A program made the position numbers and the translations under genes. Positions 26,789 to 36,339 of a stretch of 64,000 nt of DNA are shown here, piece after piece (position 1 is the stretch's first letter; each line of letters begins with the position of its first letter). The DNA is from Rhodobacter capsulatus (GTDB taxonomy: Bacteria; Pseudomonadota; Alphaproteobacteria; Rhodobacterales; Rhodobacteraceae), in assembly GCF_003254295.1 (NCBI RefSeq), contig NZ_QKZO01000002.1:266820-330819 (forward strand), read 5' to 3'. Under the pieces are notes generated by a model. The model was not told where the DNA came from and ran no database searches. It saw only the letters and a program-made list of their open reading frames with translations.

Positions 26789-27958
26789 ATGACCCCCGCT
26801 GCCCGTATTGCCGCCGCCATCCCCCTGCTTGACGCCATCGCGGCGGGCGAGCCGGCGGAGCGGGCGCTGACGAACTGGGGGCGGGCGCATCGCTTCGCCG
26901 GATCGGGGGATCGGGCCGCGGTGCGCGATCATGTCTATGATGCGCTGCGCTGCCGCAGCAGTTTTGCCGCGCTTGGCGGGGGGGCGGACGGGCGCGGGCT
27001 GATGCTGGGGATGTGCCGGGCGGCGGGGATCGATCCGGCCACCGTCTTCACCGGGGCGGGCCATGCCCCGGCGCTTATGACCGAGGCGGAAGCGGCAGCG
27101 CTTGCAAGGCCCGTGCCCGCGGCGGCGGATCTGGCTGCAAGCGATTGGCCGGACTGGCTTTTGGGGCAGCTGCGCGCCGATCTGGGCGCCGATTTCGACG
27201 CCGTTTCCGAAGCGATGCGGGCGCGGGCGCCGGTCTTTCTGCGGGTCAATCTGGCCAGGGCCACCGTGCCCGAGGCGGCGCAGGCGCTGGCGCAGGAGGG
27301 GATCGCGACCGAGCCGCATCCGCTGGCGGCCACGGCGCTGCGGGTTCTGTCCGGGGCGCGCAGGATTGCCGCCTCGCAGCCCTATCTGCAGGGTCTGGTC
27401 GAGCTGCAGGATGTCGCCTCGCAGGCGGCGATTGGCGGGCTGGCGCTGCCCGAGGGCGCGCGGGTGCTGGATTACTGCGCTGGCGGCGGCGGCAAGGCGC
27501 TGGCGCTGGCGGCGGCGCATCCGGGGGCGCGGATCACCGCGCATGACATCGATCCGGGCCGGATGAAGGACATTCCCCCGCGCGCGGCGCGGGCCGGGGC
27601 GCGGATCGCGCTGGCCGCGCCCGGCAAGGTCGCGGGCGTCTTCGATCTGGTGCTGGTCGATGCGCCCTGTTCGGGCTCGGGGACCTGGCGGCGGACGCCG
27701 GAGGCGAAATGGCGGCTGACCCCGGCGCGGCTGGCCGAGCTGACGGCGCTGCAAGATCAGATCCTGGACCGGGCCGCAGCCCATGTTGCGCCGGGCGGAC
27801 AGCTTCTTTACATGACCTGTTCGCTGCTTTCGGCCGAGAATGACGCGCGGCTTTCGGCCTTTGTGCAACGTGGCGGATTAGCGCTTGCGGAGTGCCGCCG
27901 CTATTCCCCGCGCGACGGCGGGGACGGGTTCTTCGCGGCGCGTCTGTGTCGATTGTGA
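26789..27958 (+). CDS. RsmB/NOP-family RNA m5C methyltransferase
   Basis: This 389-residue SAM-dependent methyltransferase has the Rossmann motif VLDYCAGGGGKALALAAAHPG (landmark, about 227). The two catalytic Cys motifs of RNA m5C enzymes are also present: DAPCSGSGTWRR (motif IV) and MTCSLLSAEN (motif VI). The N-terminal helical region is of the NusB-like RsmB type but degenerate. The predicted role is methylation of C967 or a related 16S rRNA cytosine; another RNA target is possible. The start at 26789 has AAAGGAG 6 bp upstream. Confidence 0.85.
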   Translation: MTPAARIAAAIPLLDAIAAGEPAERALTNWGRAHRFAGSGDRAAVRDHVYDALRCRSSFAALGGGADGRGLMLGMCRAAGIDPATVFTGAGHAPALMTEAEAAALARPVPAAADLAASDWPDWLLGQLRADLGADFDAVSEAMRARAPVFLRVNLARATVPEAAQALAQEGIATEPHPLAATALRVLSGARRIAASQPYLQGLVELQDVASQAAIGGLALPEGARVLDYCAGGGGKALALAAAHPGARITAHDIDPGRMKDIPPRAARAGARIALAAPGKVAGVFDLVLVDAPCSGSGTWRRTPEAKWRLTPARLAELTALQDQILDRAAAHVAPGGQLLYMTCSLLSAENDARLSAFVQRGGLALAECRRYSPRDGGDGFFAARLCRL

Positions 27959-28071
27959 ACGTAACGAGAACTTTCGTGATACATCTTTAGGTTGAGCGCC
28001 GTTTTTGTTAATCAGGCTTTAACCGAAATCACCCGCAATGCGAGGAAACGATTCTGCGCAGGAAGACGCCA

Positions 28072-30396
28072 GTGGTACATCCCGATCAGCCCATGCAGGC
28101 CCTTGGCCGGTCCGCGGCCATGATTGCGCCCGGAGCATTGGTGCTGCTTGTGCTTGGCCTTGCGGCCGGGACGGCGGGCTATTTCGTGCAAGATCGGGTG
28201 CTGATGACGCTGTTGCTGTCGATGTCGGGCAGTTTCCTGCTGCTCGCGGTGGTGGCGAAACTGGCGCAGCGGCATCTGGCCCGGCGGCGCACCCAGGTTG
28301 CGGGGGCGATTTCCGCCTTCATCATGCATGACGCCTCGCCCTCTTTCACCACCGATGCCGAGGGCGAGATCGGCTATCAGAACCGTGCCGCGGTCGAACG
28401 TTTCGGCTCGCGCGGGGGGCAGACGCTGACCCGGGCTCTGGGCGAGATCTTTGCCAATCCCGGCGCGATGCTGACGCGGCTGCAGTCGAAGGCGACGGCG
28501 CTTGGCGCGGCGCGCGAAGATATGGTGACGCGGCGCGGCCATGTGCGGCTCTCGGTGCATCAGATCGAGGGCGGCGGCTTCCTGTGGCGGCTTGAGGACA
28601 TGGCCGAGCGGCCGGTGGGCGGGCGCGGCGCGGAAAGCATCTCGCTGCCGATGCTGACGGCGTCGAAATCGGGCACCATCCTCTTCATGAACGAATCCTT
28701 GCGGCGGCTGGTGGGCGAGCGTGTCCGCACGCTGGACCGGATCTTCACCGAAGTGCCGATCCGCTCGGGCGAGGAACAGGAAATCACCACGATCGAGGGG
28801 CCGCTGCGTTGCATGGTGGCGCAGATTGAGGGCGCGGGCGGGCGCGACGAGATTTACCTGATGCCCGTCGCACCGGGCCGGGCGCCAAGCACCGATCCGG
28901 TCTCGTTCGAGGCGCTGCCGGTGGCGTTGATGCGGTTGACGGTGGATGGCCGGGTGATCGAGGTGAACCGGGCCGCGCGCGGGCTTTTGGGGCAGATCCC
29001 GGCCTCGACGAAGCTGTCGGAGCTGTTCGAGGGGCTGGGCCGTCCGGTCGATGACTGGGTTGTCGATGCGGTGGCCGGGCGGACGGAACGCCGCCCCGAG
29101 GTGCTGCGGGCGCGGCGCGGCGACCGCGAGGTCTTCTTGCAGGTGACGCTGGCGCGGGTGATCGAGGAGGGACGGCCGGGTCTGATCGCGGTGCTTTCGG
29201 ATGCGACGCAGCTGAAGACGCTCGAAGGTCAGTTCGTGCAAAGCCAGAAGATGCAGGCGATCGGCCAGCTTGCGGGCGGGGTTGCGCATGATTTCAACAA
29301 CTTGCTGACGGCGATTTCGGGGCATTGCGACCTCTTGATGCTGCGCCACGACAAGGGCGACCCCGATTACACCGATCTCGATCAGATCAGCCAGAACGCC
29401 AACCGGGCGGCCTCGCTGGTCGGGCAGCTCTTGGCGTTTTCGCGCAAGCAGACGCTGAAGCCGCGGATCATCGATCTGCGCGACACGCTGTCGGATCTGA
29501 CGCATCTGCTGAACCGGCTGACCGGCGAAAAGGTCGTGCTGACGCTGACGCATGACCCCAATCTGGCGCCGATCCGCGCCGACAAGCGCCAGCTGGAACA
29601 GGTGATCATGAACCTCGTCGTCAATGCCCGCGATGCGATGCCGGGCGGCGGCGAGATCCGGATCGAGACCGAGAACCTGCATCTGATCGAGGATCTGAAA
29701 CGCGACCGCGCCGCGGTGCCGAAGGGCAATTATGTCGTCGTCAAGGTCACCGACGAGGGGGTGGGGATCCCGGCCGACAAGCTGGGCAAGATCTTCGAAC
29801 CTTTCTACACCACCAAGAAACCGGGCGAGGGGACGGGGCTGGGCCTGTCGACCGCCTACGGGATCGTCAAGCAGACCGGCGGCTATATCTTCTGCGATTC
29901 GGTGCTGGGCTCGGGGACCTGTTTCACGCTTTTCCTGCCGGCGCATGACCGGCCCTCGGAGATCGAGCAGGAACCGGCGCTGCCGACGATGGAACTGCCG
30001 AGCATCGAGGAAAATTCCGCCGCGATGGTGCTTCTGGTCGAGGATGAGGCGCCGGTGCGGGCCTTTGCCTCGCGGGCGCTGAAACTGCGCGGCTATACGG
30101 TGTTCGAGGCCGAGAATGCCGAGGAAGCGCTGCGGATTCTGGAAGACGATCAGCTGCAGTTCGACGTCTTCGTCACCGATGTGATCATGCCCGGCATGGA
30201 TGGCCCGACCTGGGTCGCCGAAGCGTTGAAGACCCGGCCGGACACCGCCGTCGTCTTCGTCTCCGGCTATGCCGAGGACGTGTTCCGCGAAGGCCGTCCG
30301 CCGACCCCGAATTCGGTGTTCCTGCCCAAGCCCTTCTCGCTGAGCGAGCTGACGGCGACGGTGCAGAACCAGATCGCCCGCCGGGCGCGGGCCTGA
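28072..30396 (+). CDS. cckA: Hybrid sensor histidine kinase CckA
   Basis: This 774-residue kinase has two N-terminal membrane helices (about 17-38 and 42-62), PAS-like regions (about 85-380), a HisKA/HATPase core and a C-terminal receiver. The phospho-acceptor is His406 in GGVAHDFNNLL. The ATPase motifs include NLVVNARDAMPGGG, DEGVGIP and GEGTGLGLSTAYG. The receiver Asp703 lies in FVTDVIMPGMDG. The core is very close to known CckA proteins, which drive the ChpT-CtrA phosphorelay; in Rhodobacter this controls motility and gene transfer agent release. A GTG start with GGAAG upstream is chosen; ATG at 28093 is possible. Confidence 0.92.
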   Translation: MVHPDQPMQALGRSAAMIAPGALVLLVLGLAAGTAGYFVQDRVLMTLLLSMSGSFLLLAVVAKLAQRHLARRRTQVAGAISAFIMHDASPSFTTDAEGEIGYQNRAAVERFGSRGGQTLTRALGEIFANPGAMLTRLQSKATALGAAREDMVTRRGHVRLSVHQIEGGGFLWRLEDMAERPVGGRGAESISLPMLTASKSGTILFMNESLRRLVGERVRTLDRIFTEVPIRSGEEQEITTIEGPLRCMVAQIEGAGGRDEIYLMPVAPGRAPSTDPVSFEALPVALMRLTVDGRVIEVNRAARGLLGQIPASTKLSELFEGLGRPVDDWVVDAVAGRTERRPEVLRARRGDREVFLQVTLARVIEEGRPGLIAVLSDATQLKTLEGQFVQSQKMQAIGQLAGGVAHDFNNLLTAISGHCDLLMLRHDKGDPDYTDLDQISQNANRAASLVGQLLAFSRKQTLKPRIIDLRDTLSDLTHLLNRLTGEKVVLTLTHDPNLAPIRADKRQLEQVIMNLVVNARDAMPGGGEIRIETENLHLIEDLKRDRAAVPKGNYVVVKVTDEGVGIPADKLGKIFEPFYTTKKPGEGTGLGLSTAYGIVKQTGGYIFCDSVLGSGTCFTLFLPAHDRPSEIEQEPALPTMELPSIEENSAAMVLLVEDEAPVRAFASRALKLRGYTVFEAENAEEALRILEDDQLQFDVFVTDVIMPGMDGPTWVAEALKTRPDTAVVFVSGYAEDVFREGRPPTPNSVFLPKPFSLSELTATVQNQIARRARA

Positions 30397-30402
30397 GGGC
30401 GG

Positions 30403-30996
30403 TCAGGCGAGGCTGTCGTAAAGCCGGAAATCGGCGGCCATCGCGCGTTTCAGCGCCGCCTCGGTCTCGGGCTGCAGCGCGACATCCGCCGCGGGCGGAA
30501 CGTTCACTCGCGACAGCGTGATGGCGCAATCGAGCCGGTCTTCGAGGAAATTCATGAACGCGTCGATTTCCTCGTAGCGGAAGATGCGATCGACCCGCGG
30601 CAGCCCGTCAGGGCCGCACAGATGCGCCGATTGCGAGCCGATATCGGCCTGCGGCGGCGGCTTCGGTGCCATGTAATCCTGCGCGAAAGCATCGAAGCTT
30701 TTGCCCGCCATCGGGTGATCGGGGTCTTCCATGTCGTCGCGGGTGCGGAACCGATACCAGGACCGCAGCCAGCCGATCGGCTCGCGCATCAGCGCGACGG
30801 TGGTGAAGGGCGCCCCCGCCCGGGCCGCAAGCCAGGGGGCGAGCACCTGATGATAATCGGTGGCGCTCATGTGCTTCATCGGGGCGGGGCGCTGCATCGA
30901 GACGCTGGCGAGTGATTCGAGCGCCACCTCGACCGCGGTCGAGCCCGCCTTGGGCGTTGCCAGAAAGACCAGTCGTTGTTCCCAGAAAATCAGCAT
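30403..30996 (-). CDS. Sulfotransferase-like protein
   Basis: This 197-residue soluble protein has a PAPS-binding loop of the sulfotransferase type, FLATPKAGSTAVEVAL (about 11-26), where the PKAGS/T motif binds the 5'-phosphosulfate. Its MREPIGWLRSWYRFR (about 69-83) corresponds to the RDP..R.. 3'-phosphate motif. It is shorter than typical sulfotransferases (about 250-300 residues), so the activity is uncertain. The acceptor is unknown. It converges on cckA with a 6-bp gap and diverges from recA. Confidence 0.7.
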   Translation of the reverse strand: MLIFWEQRLVFLATPKAGSTAVEVALESLASVSMQRPAPMKHMSATDYHQVLAPWLAARAGAPFTTVALMREPIGWLRSWYRFRTRDDMEDPDHPMAGKSFDAFAQDYMAPKPPPQADIGSQSAHLCGPDGLPRVDRIFRYEEIDAFMNFLEDRLDCAITLSRVNVPPAADVALQPETEAALKRAMAADFRLYDSLA

Positions 30997-31139
30997 GTTC
31001 CGGTGCCTCCCGAGACTTTCCGCCCCTGCTTACTGAAAGACCCCGGCGCGGTAAAGCCGGGCCGCGTGGTTTCTGCGGCGGCCTTAACCGGTTCTTAACC
31101 ATGCGGGCGCAGGCTGATTGTGGAGAATTTTATTGCAAT

Positions 31140-31154
31140 GTTCCGCAATTGTAC
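31140..31154 (+). promoter_or_regulatory. LexA-type box 1 before recA (GTTC-N7-GTAC)
   Basis: GTTCCGCAATTGTAC matches the alphaproteobacterial SOS operator GTTC-N7-GTTC with one mismatch in the second half. It lies 86 bp upstream of the recA ATG. Control of recA by LexA is expected from the known alphaproteobacterial regulon. Confidence 0.75.
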
Positions 31155-31165
31155 TCATATGATGA

Positions 31166-31180
31166 GAACAAGACGGGAAC
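31166..31180 (-). promoter_or_regulatory. LexA-type box 2 before recA (GAAC-N7-GAAC)
   Basis: GAAC-N7-GAAC is a perfect match, on the minus strand, to GTTC-N7-GTTC. It lies 11 bp beyond box 1 in the opposite orientation. The core CTCATATGATGAG between the boxes forms a near-palindrome. Two adjacent boxes could let two LexA dimers bind together. Confidence 0.7.
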
Positions 31181-31240
31181 GGATGCGATGCGCTCGGTCG
31201 ATTGCCGCGCGGCACGCCCTGTGGGATAAGGGGACGACAG

Positions 31241-32308
31241 ATGGCAACGACGGGCTTGTTCGAGATGAACGACAAAGGCAAGGCAGACAAGCAAAAGGCG
31301 CTGGAATCGGCCCTTGCGCAGATCGAACGGCAGTTCGGCAAGGGCTCGATCATGAAGCTTGGTGGCGACAACCCGCCGCCGGAGATCGAGGCGACCTCGA
31401 CCGGCTCGCTTGGGCTTGACATCGCGCTTGGCATCGGCGGCCTGCCGAAGGGCCGGATCGTCGAGATCTACGGGCCGGAAAGCTCGGGCAAAACCACGCT
31501 GACGCTGCATTGCATTGCGGAAGAGCAGAAAAAGGGCGGCGTCTGCGCCTTTGTCGACGCCGAACATGCGCTGGACCCCTATTATGCGAAGAAGCTGGGC
31601 GTCAGCCTTGAAGATCTGCTGATCTCGCAGCCCGACACCGGGGAACAGGCGCTGGAAATCGTCGACACGCTGGTGCGCTCGGGCGCGGTCAGCCTTGTCG
31701 TCGTCGACTCGGTGGCGGCGCTGACGCCGAAGGCCGAGATCGAGGGCGACATGGGCGATGCGACCGTCGGCGCGCAGGCGCGGCTGATGAGCCAGGCGAT
31801 GCGCAAGCTGACCGCCTCGATCGGGCGCTCGAACTGCATGGTGATCTTCATCAACCAGATCCGCATGAAGATCGGCGTGATGTTCGGCTCGCCCGAGACG
31901 ACTTCGGGTGGCAATGCGCTGAAATTCTACGCCTCGGTGCGTCTGGATATCCGCCGCACCGGCGCGATCAAGGACCGCGACGAGGTGATCGGCAACCAGA
32001 CCCGCGTCAAGGTGGTGAAGAACAAGGTGGCGCCGCCCTTCCGCGAGGTCGAATTCGACATCCTTTACGGCGAGGGCATTTCCAAGGTCGGCGAGCTGGT
32101 CGATCTGGGCGTCAAGGCGGGCGTGGTGGCGAAATCGGGCGCCTGGTATTCGCATGGCGACGAGCGCATCGGCCAGGGCCGCGAGAATGCGAAACAATTC
32201 CTGCGCGACAATCCCGACATCGCCTATGAGATCGAGGACAAGATCCGTGCCAGCCACGGGCTTGAATTCGGTGTCGATCCGACCGCGGAAGATCTGACCG
32301 AGGAGTGA
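31241..32308 (+). CDS. recA: Recombinase RecA
   Basis: This 355-residue RecA coats single-stranded DNA, promotes strand exchange and triggers LexA self-cleavage. The Walker A loop GPESSGKTT lies at residues 78-86. [10 protein letters not shown] (Walker B region), the loop-1 stretch around [34 protein letters not shown] and the C-terminal DNA-binding domain follow. An AGGGGA site lies 7-10 bp before the ATG. Two LexA-type boxes lie upstream and a strong terminator follows. Confidence 0.98.
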   Translation: MATTGLFEMNDKGKADKQKALESALAQIERQFGKGSIMKLGGDNPPPEIEATSTGSLGLDIALGIGGLPKGRIVEIYGPESSGKTTLTLHCIAEEQKKGGVCAFVDAEHALDPYYAKKLGVSLEDLLISQPDTGEQALEIVDTLVRSGAVSLVVVDSVAALTPKAEIEGDMGDATVGAQARLMSQAMRKLTASIGRSNCMVIFINQIRMKIGVMFGSPETTSGGNALKFYASVRLDIRRTGAIKDRDEVIGNQTRVKVVKNKVAPPFREVEFDILYGEGISKVGELVDLGVKAGVVAKSGAWYSHGDERIGQGRENAKQFLRDNPDIAYEIEDKIRASHGLEFGVDPTAEDLTEE

Positions 32309-32354
32309 GGCCGCAAGGCCGCTGCCCTTGGAGCCGCGCCAGAACGGCGCGACA

Positions 32355-32382
32355 GGCGGCCGGGTTTCCCCCGGCCGTTTTG
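32355..32382 (+). terminator. recA terminator
   Basis: CGGCCGGG and CCCGGCCG form an 8-bp stem with a short T/C loop, followed by TTTTGCTTT. It lies 49 bp beyond the recA stop codon. Confidence 0.9.
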
Positions 32383-32444
32383 CTTTCTGGACAGGGCCGG
32401 GCCGGGCCGCTAAACGGGGGGAAATCCGCAAAAAAGGCTTGCCC

Positions 32445-35099
32445 ATGCCCAGTCTGAACGACATCCGGTCCACCTTCCTTGCCTTCTTCGAAAAGAACGG
32501 TCACCGCGTGGTGGAAAGCTCTCCGCTGGTTCCCCGCAACGACCCGACGCTGATGTTCACCAACTCGGGCATGGTGCAGTTCAAGAACTGCTTCACCGGG
32601 GTGGAAAAGCGCGACTATGTCCGCGCGACGACGGCGCAGAAATGCGTCCGCGCCGGGGGCAAGCACAACGACCTTGACAACGTCGGCTATACCGCGCGCC
32701 ACCACACCTTCTTCGAAATGCTCGGCAACTTTTCCTTTGGCGATTATTTCAAGGAAAAGGCGATCACCTATGCCTGGGAGCTGCTGACCAAGGATTTCGA
32801 CATTCCGAAATCGAAGCTTCTGGTCACCGTCTATCACACCGATGACGAGGCGGCGGCGATCTGGAAAAAGGTCTCGGGTCTGACGGATGACCGCATCATC
32901 CGCATTCCGACCAAGGACAATTTCTGGCAGATGGGGCCGACCGGCCCCTGCGGCCCCTGCACCGAGATCTTCTTCGATCACGGCGATCACATCTGGGGCG
33001 GCCCGCCCGGCTCGAAAGACGAGGACGGCGACCGGTTCATCGAGATCTGGAACAACGTCTTCATGCAGAACGAGCAGTTCGAAGACGGCTCGATGGTCGA
33101 GCTGGAGATGCAGTCGATCGACACCGGCATGGGGCTGGAACGGATCGGCGCGCTGCTTCAGGGCAAGCACGACAACTACGACACCGACCTGATGCGCAGC
33201 CTGATCGAGGCCTCGGCGCAGGCGACCTCGGCCGATCCCGATGGGGCGGGCAAGGTGCATCACCGCGTCATCGCCGACCATCTGCGCTCGACCTCGTTCC
33301 TGATTGCCGACGGGGTGATGCCCAGCAATGACGGGCGCGGCTATGTGCTGCGCCGGATTTTGCGTCGCGCCGCGCGGCATGCGCATATGCTGGGGGCGAA
33401 AGACCCGGTGATGCACAAGCTGGTGCCGGCGCTGGTGCGGCAGATGGGAGCGGCTTACCCCGAGCTTGTCCGCGCCCAGGCGCTGATCGAGGAGACGCTG
33501 AAGCTCGAGGAAACCCGGTTCAAGGTCACGCTGGAACGGGGCCTGAAGCTGCTGGATGATGAACTCGCCGCTCTGCCCGAAGGGGCGGAGCTGCCGGGCA
33601 ACGCCGCCTTCAAGCTTTACGACACCTATGGCTTCCCGCTCGATCTGACGCAGGATGCGTTGCGCGAAAAGGGCCGCACCGTCGACACTGCGGGCTTTGA
33701 CGCCGCGATGGACGAGCAAAAGGCGAAGGCGCGGGCGAGCTGGTCGGGCTCGGGCGAGGCCACGGATGCGAAACTCTGGTTCGAGATTGCCGAACGGGCG
33801 GGCGTGACCGAATTCCTCGGCTATGACACCGAAACCGCCGAGGGGCAGATCCAGGCGCTGGTGATCGAGGGCGCCGAAGTGCCCGAGGCCACGGGCGCGG
33901 TGCAGATCGTCGTCAACCAGACGCCGTTCTATGCCGAATCCGGCGGTCAGGTCGGCGATCACGGCATCATCCGCACCGACAGCGCCGAGATCCGCATCAC
34001 CGACACGAAAAAGGTCGCGGGCGTCTTCATCCATATTGGCGAGGTCACCGAGGGCAAGGTCACCAAGGGCCAGCCCGCGAAGCTGGAGGTCGATCACGCG
34101 CGGCGCTCGGCCATTCGGGCGAACCACTCGGCGACGCACCTTCTGCACGAGGCGCTGCGCCGCGCGCTTGGCGATCACGTCGCGCAAAAGGGCTCGCTGA
34201 ATGCCGAGGACCGGCTGCGTTTCGACTTTTCCCACGGCAAGGCGATGACGGCCGAGGAGCTGATGACGGTCGAGGCCGAGGTGAATGCCTTCATCCGGCA
34301 GAACACCCCGGTCGAAACCCGGATCATGACGCCCGACGATGCCCGCGGCCTTGGCGCGCAGGCGCTGTTCGGCGAGAAATACGGCGACGAGGTGCGCGTC
34401 GTCTCGATGGGCGAGCTTCTGGGCTCGGGCAAGGGCAATGACGGGCGGACCTACAGCCTTGAACTTTGCGGCGGCACGCATGTGAAGCGCACCGGCGACA
34501 TCGGCGCCTTTGTGGCGCTTGGCGAAAGCGCATCCTCGGCCGGGGTGCGGCGGTTCGAGGCGCTGACCGGACAGGCGGCGCTCGATTGGCTCAAGGCGCA
34601 GAACGCGCGGCTCTCGGATGTGGCGGCGCTGCTGAAAACCTCGCCCGCGGAAGTGGCCGACCGGGTCAAGGCGCTGGCCGAGGAACGCAAGGCGCTTGCC
34701 AATGAAGTGGCGCAGCTGCGCCGCGAACTGGCCATGGGCGGCGGTGCGGCCGGTGGTCCGGAAGTTCTGGAAATCAAGGGCTTGCGCTTCATTGCTCAGG
34801 TGGTGTCCGGGGTGTCTGGCAAGGATCTTCCGGCGCTGGTCGATGGGCTGAAGGACAAGGTCGGCTCGGGCGCGGTGCTGGTTGTGGCCGATACCGGCGG
34901 CAAGGCGGCCTGCGCGGCGGGGGTGACGGCGGACAAGACCGGCACCGTTTCCGCGGTCGAGATCGTCAAGATCGCCGCGGCGGCTTTGGGCGGCAAGGGC
35001 GGCGGTGGCCGCCCAGACATGGCGCAGGCGGGCGGGGCCGATCCGGCGAAAGCGCCCGACGCCGTGGCCGCGGTCAAAGCCATGCTGGAGGCGCTCTGA
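32445..35099 (+). CDS. alaS: Alanyl-tRNA synthetase
   Basis: This 884-residue enzyme charges tRNA-Ala. Class II motifs are visible in the N-terminal catalytic domain ([43 protein letters not shown]). The editing domain has [10 protein letters not shown] and [14 protein letters not shown], which provide the zinc/active-site His and Cys. A coiled coil ([24 protein letters not shown], about 742-765) and a Gly-rich C-Ala domain close the protein. Its last base pairs overlap the next gene's ATG (TGATG), so the two are coupled. Confidence 0.98.
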   Translation: MPSLNDIRSTFLAFFEKNGHRVVESSPLVPRNDPTLMFTNSGMVQFKNCFTGVEKRDYVRATTAQKCVRAGGKHNDLDNVGYTARHHTFFEMLGNFSFGDYFKEKAITYAWELLTKDFDIPKSKLLVTVYHTDDEAAAIWKKVSGLTDDRIIRIPTKDNFWQMGPTGPCGPCTEIFFDHGDHIWGGPPGSKDEDGDRFIEIWNNVFMQNEQFEDGSMVELEMQSIDTGMGLERIGALLQGKHDNYDTDLMRSLIEASAQATSADPDGAGKVHHRVIADHLRSTSFLIADGVMPSNDGRGYVLRRILRRAARHAHMLGAKDPVMHKLVPALVRQMGAAYPELVRAQALIEETLKLEETRFKVTLERGLKLLDDELAALPEGAELPGNAAFKLYDTYGFPLDLTQDALREKGRTVDTAGFDAAMDEQKAKARASWSGSGEATDAKLWFEIAERAGVTEFLGYDTETAEGQIQALVIEGAEVPEATGAVQIVVNQTPFYAESGGQVGDHGIIRTDSAEIRITDTKKVAGVFIHIGEVTEGKVTKGQPAKLEVDHARRSAIRANHSATHLLHEALRRALGDHVAQKGSLNAEDRLRFDFSHGKAMTAEELMTVEAEVNAFIRQNTPVETRIMTPDDARGLGAQALFGEKYGDEVRVVSMGELLGSGKGNDGRTYSLELCGGTHVKRTGDIGAFVALGESASSAGVRRFEALTGQAALDWLKAQNARLSDVAALLKTSPAEVADRVKALAEERKALANEVAQLRRELAMGGGAAGGPEVLEIKGLRFIAQVVSGVSGKDLPALVDGLKDKVGSGAVLVVADTGGKAACAAGVTADKTGTVSAVEIVKIAAAALGGKGGGGRPDMAQAGGADPAKAPDAVAAVKAMLEAL

Positions 35100-35389
35100 T
35101 GCCCTCGGCGCTCTGGATTGCCCATGTGAAGGTGCTCGACGCCGAGGCTTACGGCAAATATGCCGCCGCGGCCGGTCCGGCGATTGCGGCGCATGGCGGG
35201 GTCTTCCTCGCCCGCGCCACCCGCTATGTGCAGCTGGAAGGCAATGATCGCGCCCGCAATGTGGTGGCGCGGTTCCCCAGCCTCGAAGCCGCGGTCGCCT
35301 GCTATAATTCCGAGGCCTATCAGGCCGCTTTGTCGCATGCCAAAGGCGCCTCGGAACGCGATCTCGTGATCGTCGAGGAGAACGCCTGA
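35099..35389 (+). CDS. DUF1330 protein
   Basis: This 96-residue protein of the ferredoxin-like DUF1330 family shows SALWIAHVKVLDAEAYGKYAA, GGVFLARA, VVARFPSLEAAVACYNSEAYQ and LVIVE. The function of the family is unknown. The ATG overlaps the alaS stop codon, so it depends on alaS translation. No catalytic residues can be assigned. Confidence 0.85.
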   Translation: MPSALWIAHVKVLDAEAYGKYAAAAGPAIAAHGGVFLARATRYVQLEGNDRARNVVARFPSLEAAVACYNSEAYQAALSHAKGASERDLVIVEENA

Positions 35390-35477
35390 CTTTCGCCCCG
35401 TCCCGGTTTGCGTTACTGTAACAGCATCATGTCAACGCCAACCGGGGCGGAGCCAACCGCCTGTTTGGGGCCGGAAA

Positions 35478-36272
35478 ATGTGCCGTTGGGCAGCCTATGT
35501 CGGGGAACCGATCTTTCTTGAGGATATTGTCTCGAAGCCGGGACATTCGCTGATCCACCAGAGCCATTGCGCCACGCAATGCCACACGGCGATCAATGCG
35601 GACGGTTTCGGTCTGGCCTGGTATGGCGAGCGCCCCGAGCCCGGGCTTTACCGCGATGTCATGCCCGCCTGGTCGGACCCGAACCTCAAGTCGCTGACGG
35701 CACAGGTGAAATCACCGCTTTTCCTGGCCCATGTGCGGGCCTCGACCGGCACCGCCACCTCGCGCAACAACTGCCATCCCTTCGTCGTCGGCCGCTGGAG
35801 CTTCATGCACAACGGCCAGATCGGCGGTTACAACGCCTTTCGGCGTGCGGGGGAAATGATGATCCCCGATCACCTTTACTCGCACCGCAAGGGCGCCACC
35901 GACAGCGAGGCGCTGTTTCTGCTCGCTTTGTCCGAGGGGCTGGATGACGACCCGAAAGGCGCCCTGGAGCGGGCGACGGCGCGGCTGGAATCGCTCTCGC
36001 GCGAGCGCGGGCAGGGGCCGCACATGCGCCTGACGGCCGCCTTTTCCGATGGCCAGCGGCTTTATGCGGTGCGCTATGCGTCGGACGAATTGGCGCCGAC
36101 GCTTTATCACCGCTGGTCCGACACCCGGCAGGGCCGGGCCGTCGTCTCCGAACCGCTCGAGGATGGCGAGGGCGACTGGACCCCGGTGCCGCCGGGCTCG
36201 TTCTGCATTTTCGACGGCGCGTCGCTCGCCATCGAACCCTTTGCCCCGCAGCGCCCGGCGGTGGCCGCCTAG
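35478..36272 (+). CDS. Class II glutamine amidotransferase (YafJ-like)
   Basis: This 264-residue protein has the Ntn-type N-terminus [11 protein letters not shown], with Cys2 the likely nucleophile after Met removal. Other family features are [11 protein letters not shown] (about 41-51), [21 protein letters not shown] and FMHNGQIGG, the glutamine-binding and oxyanion elements. Only the glutaminase domain is present, with no synthase domain, as in YafJ. The acceptor of the ammonia is unknown. The ATG follows a GGGGCCGGAAA stretch. Confidence 0.88.
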   Translation: MCRWAAYVGEPIFLEDIVSKPGHSLIHQSHCATQCHTAINADGFGLAWYGERPEPGLYRDVMPAWSDPNLKSLTAQVKSPLFLAHVRASTGTATSRNNCHPFVVGRWSFMHNGQIGGYNAFRRAGEMMIPDHLYSHRKGATDSEALFLLALSEGLDDDPKGALERATARLESLSRERGQGPHMRLTAAFSDGQRLYAVRYASDELAPTLYHRWSDTRQGRAVVSEPLEDGEGDWTPVPPGSFCIFDGASLAIEPFAPQRPAVAA

Positions 36273-36339
36273 GCGGTTCTGCTGTTCCCTCGCGCCTGCA
36301 ATTGCGCTACTCCGCAAGGACAAAGTTGCGAGGAAGCCG

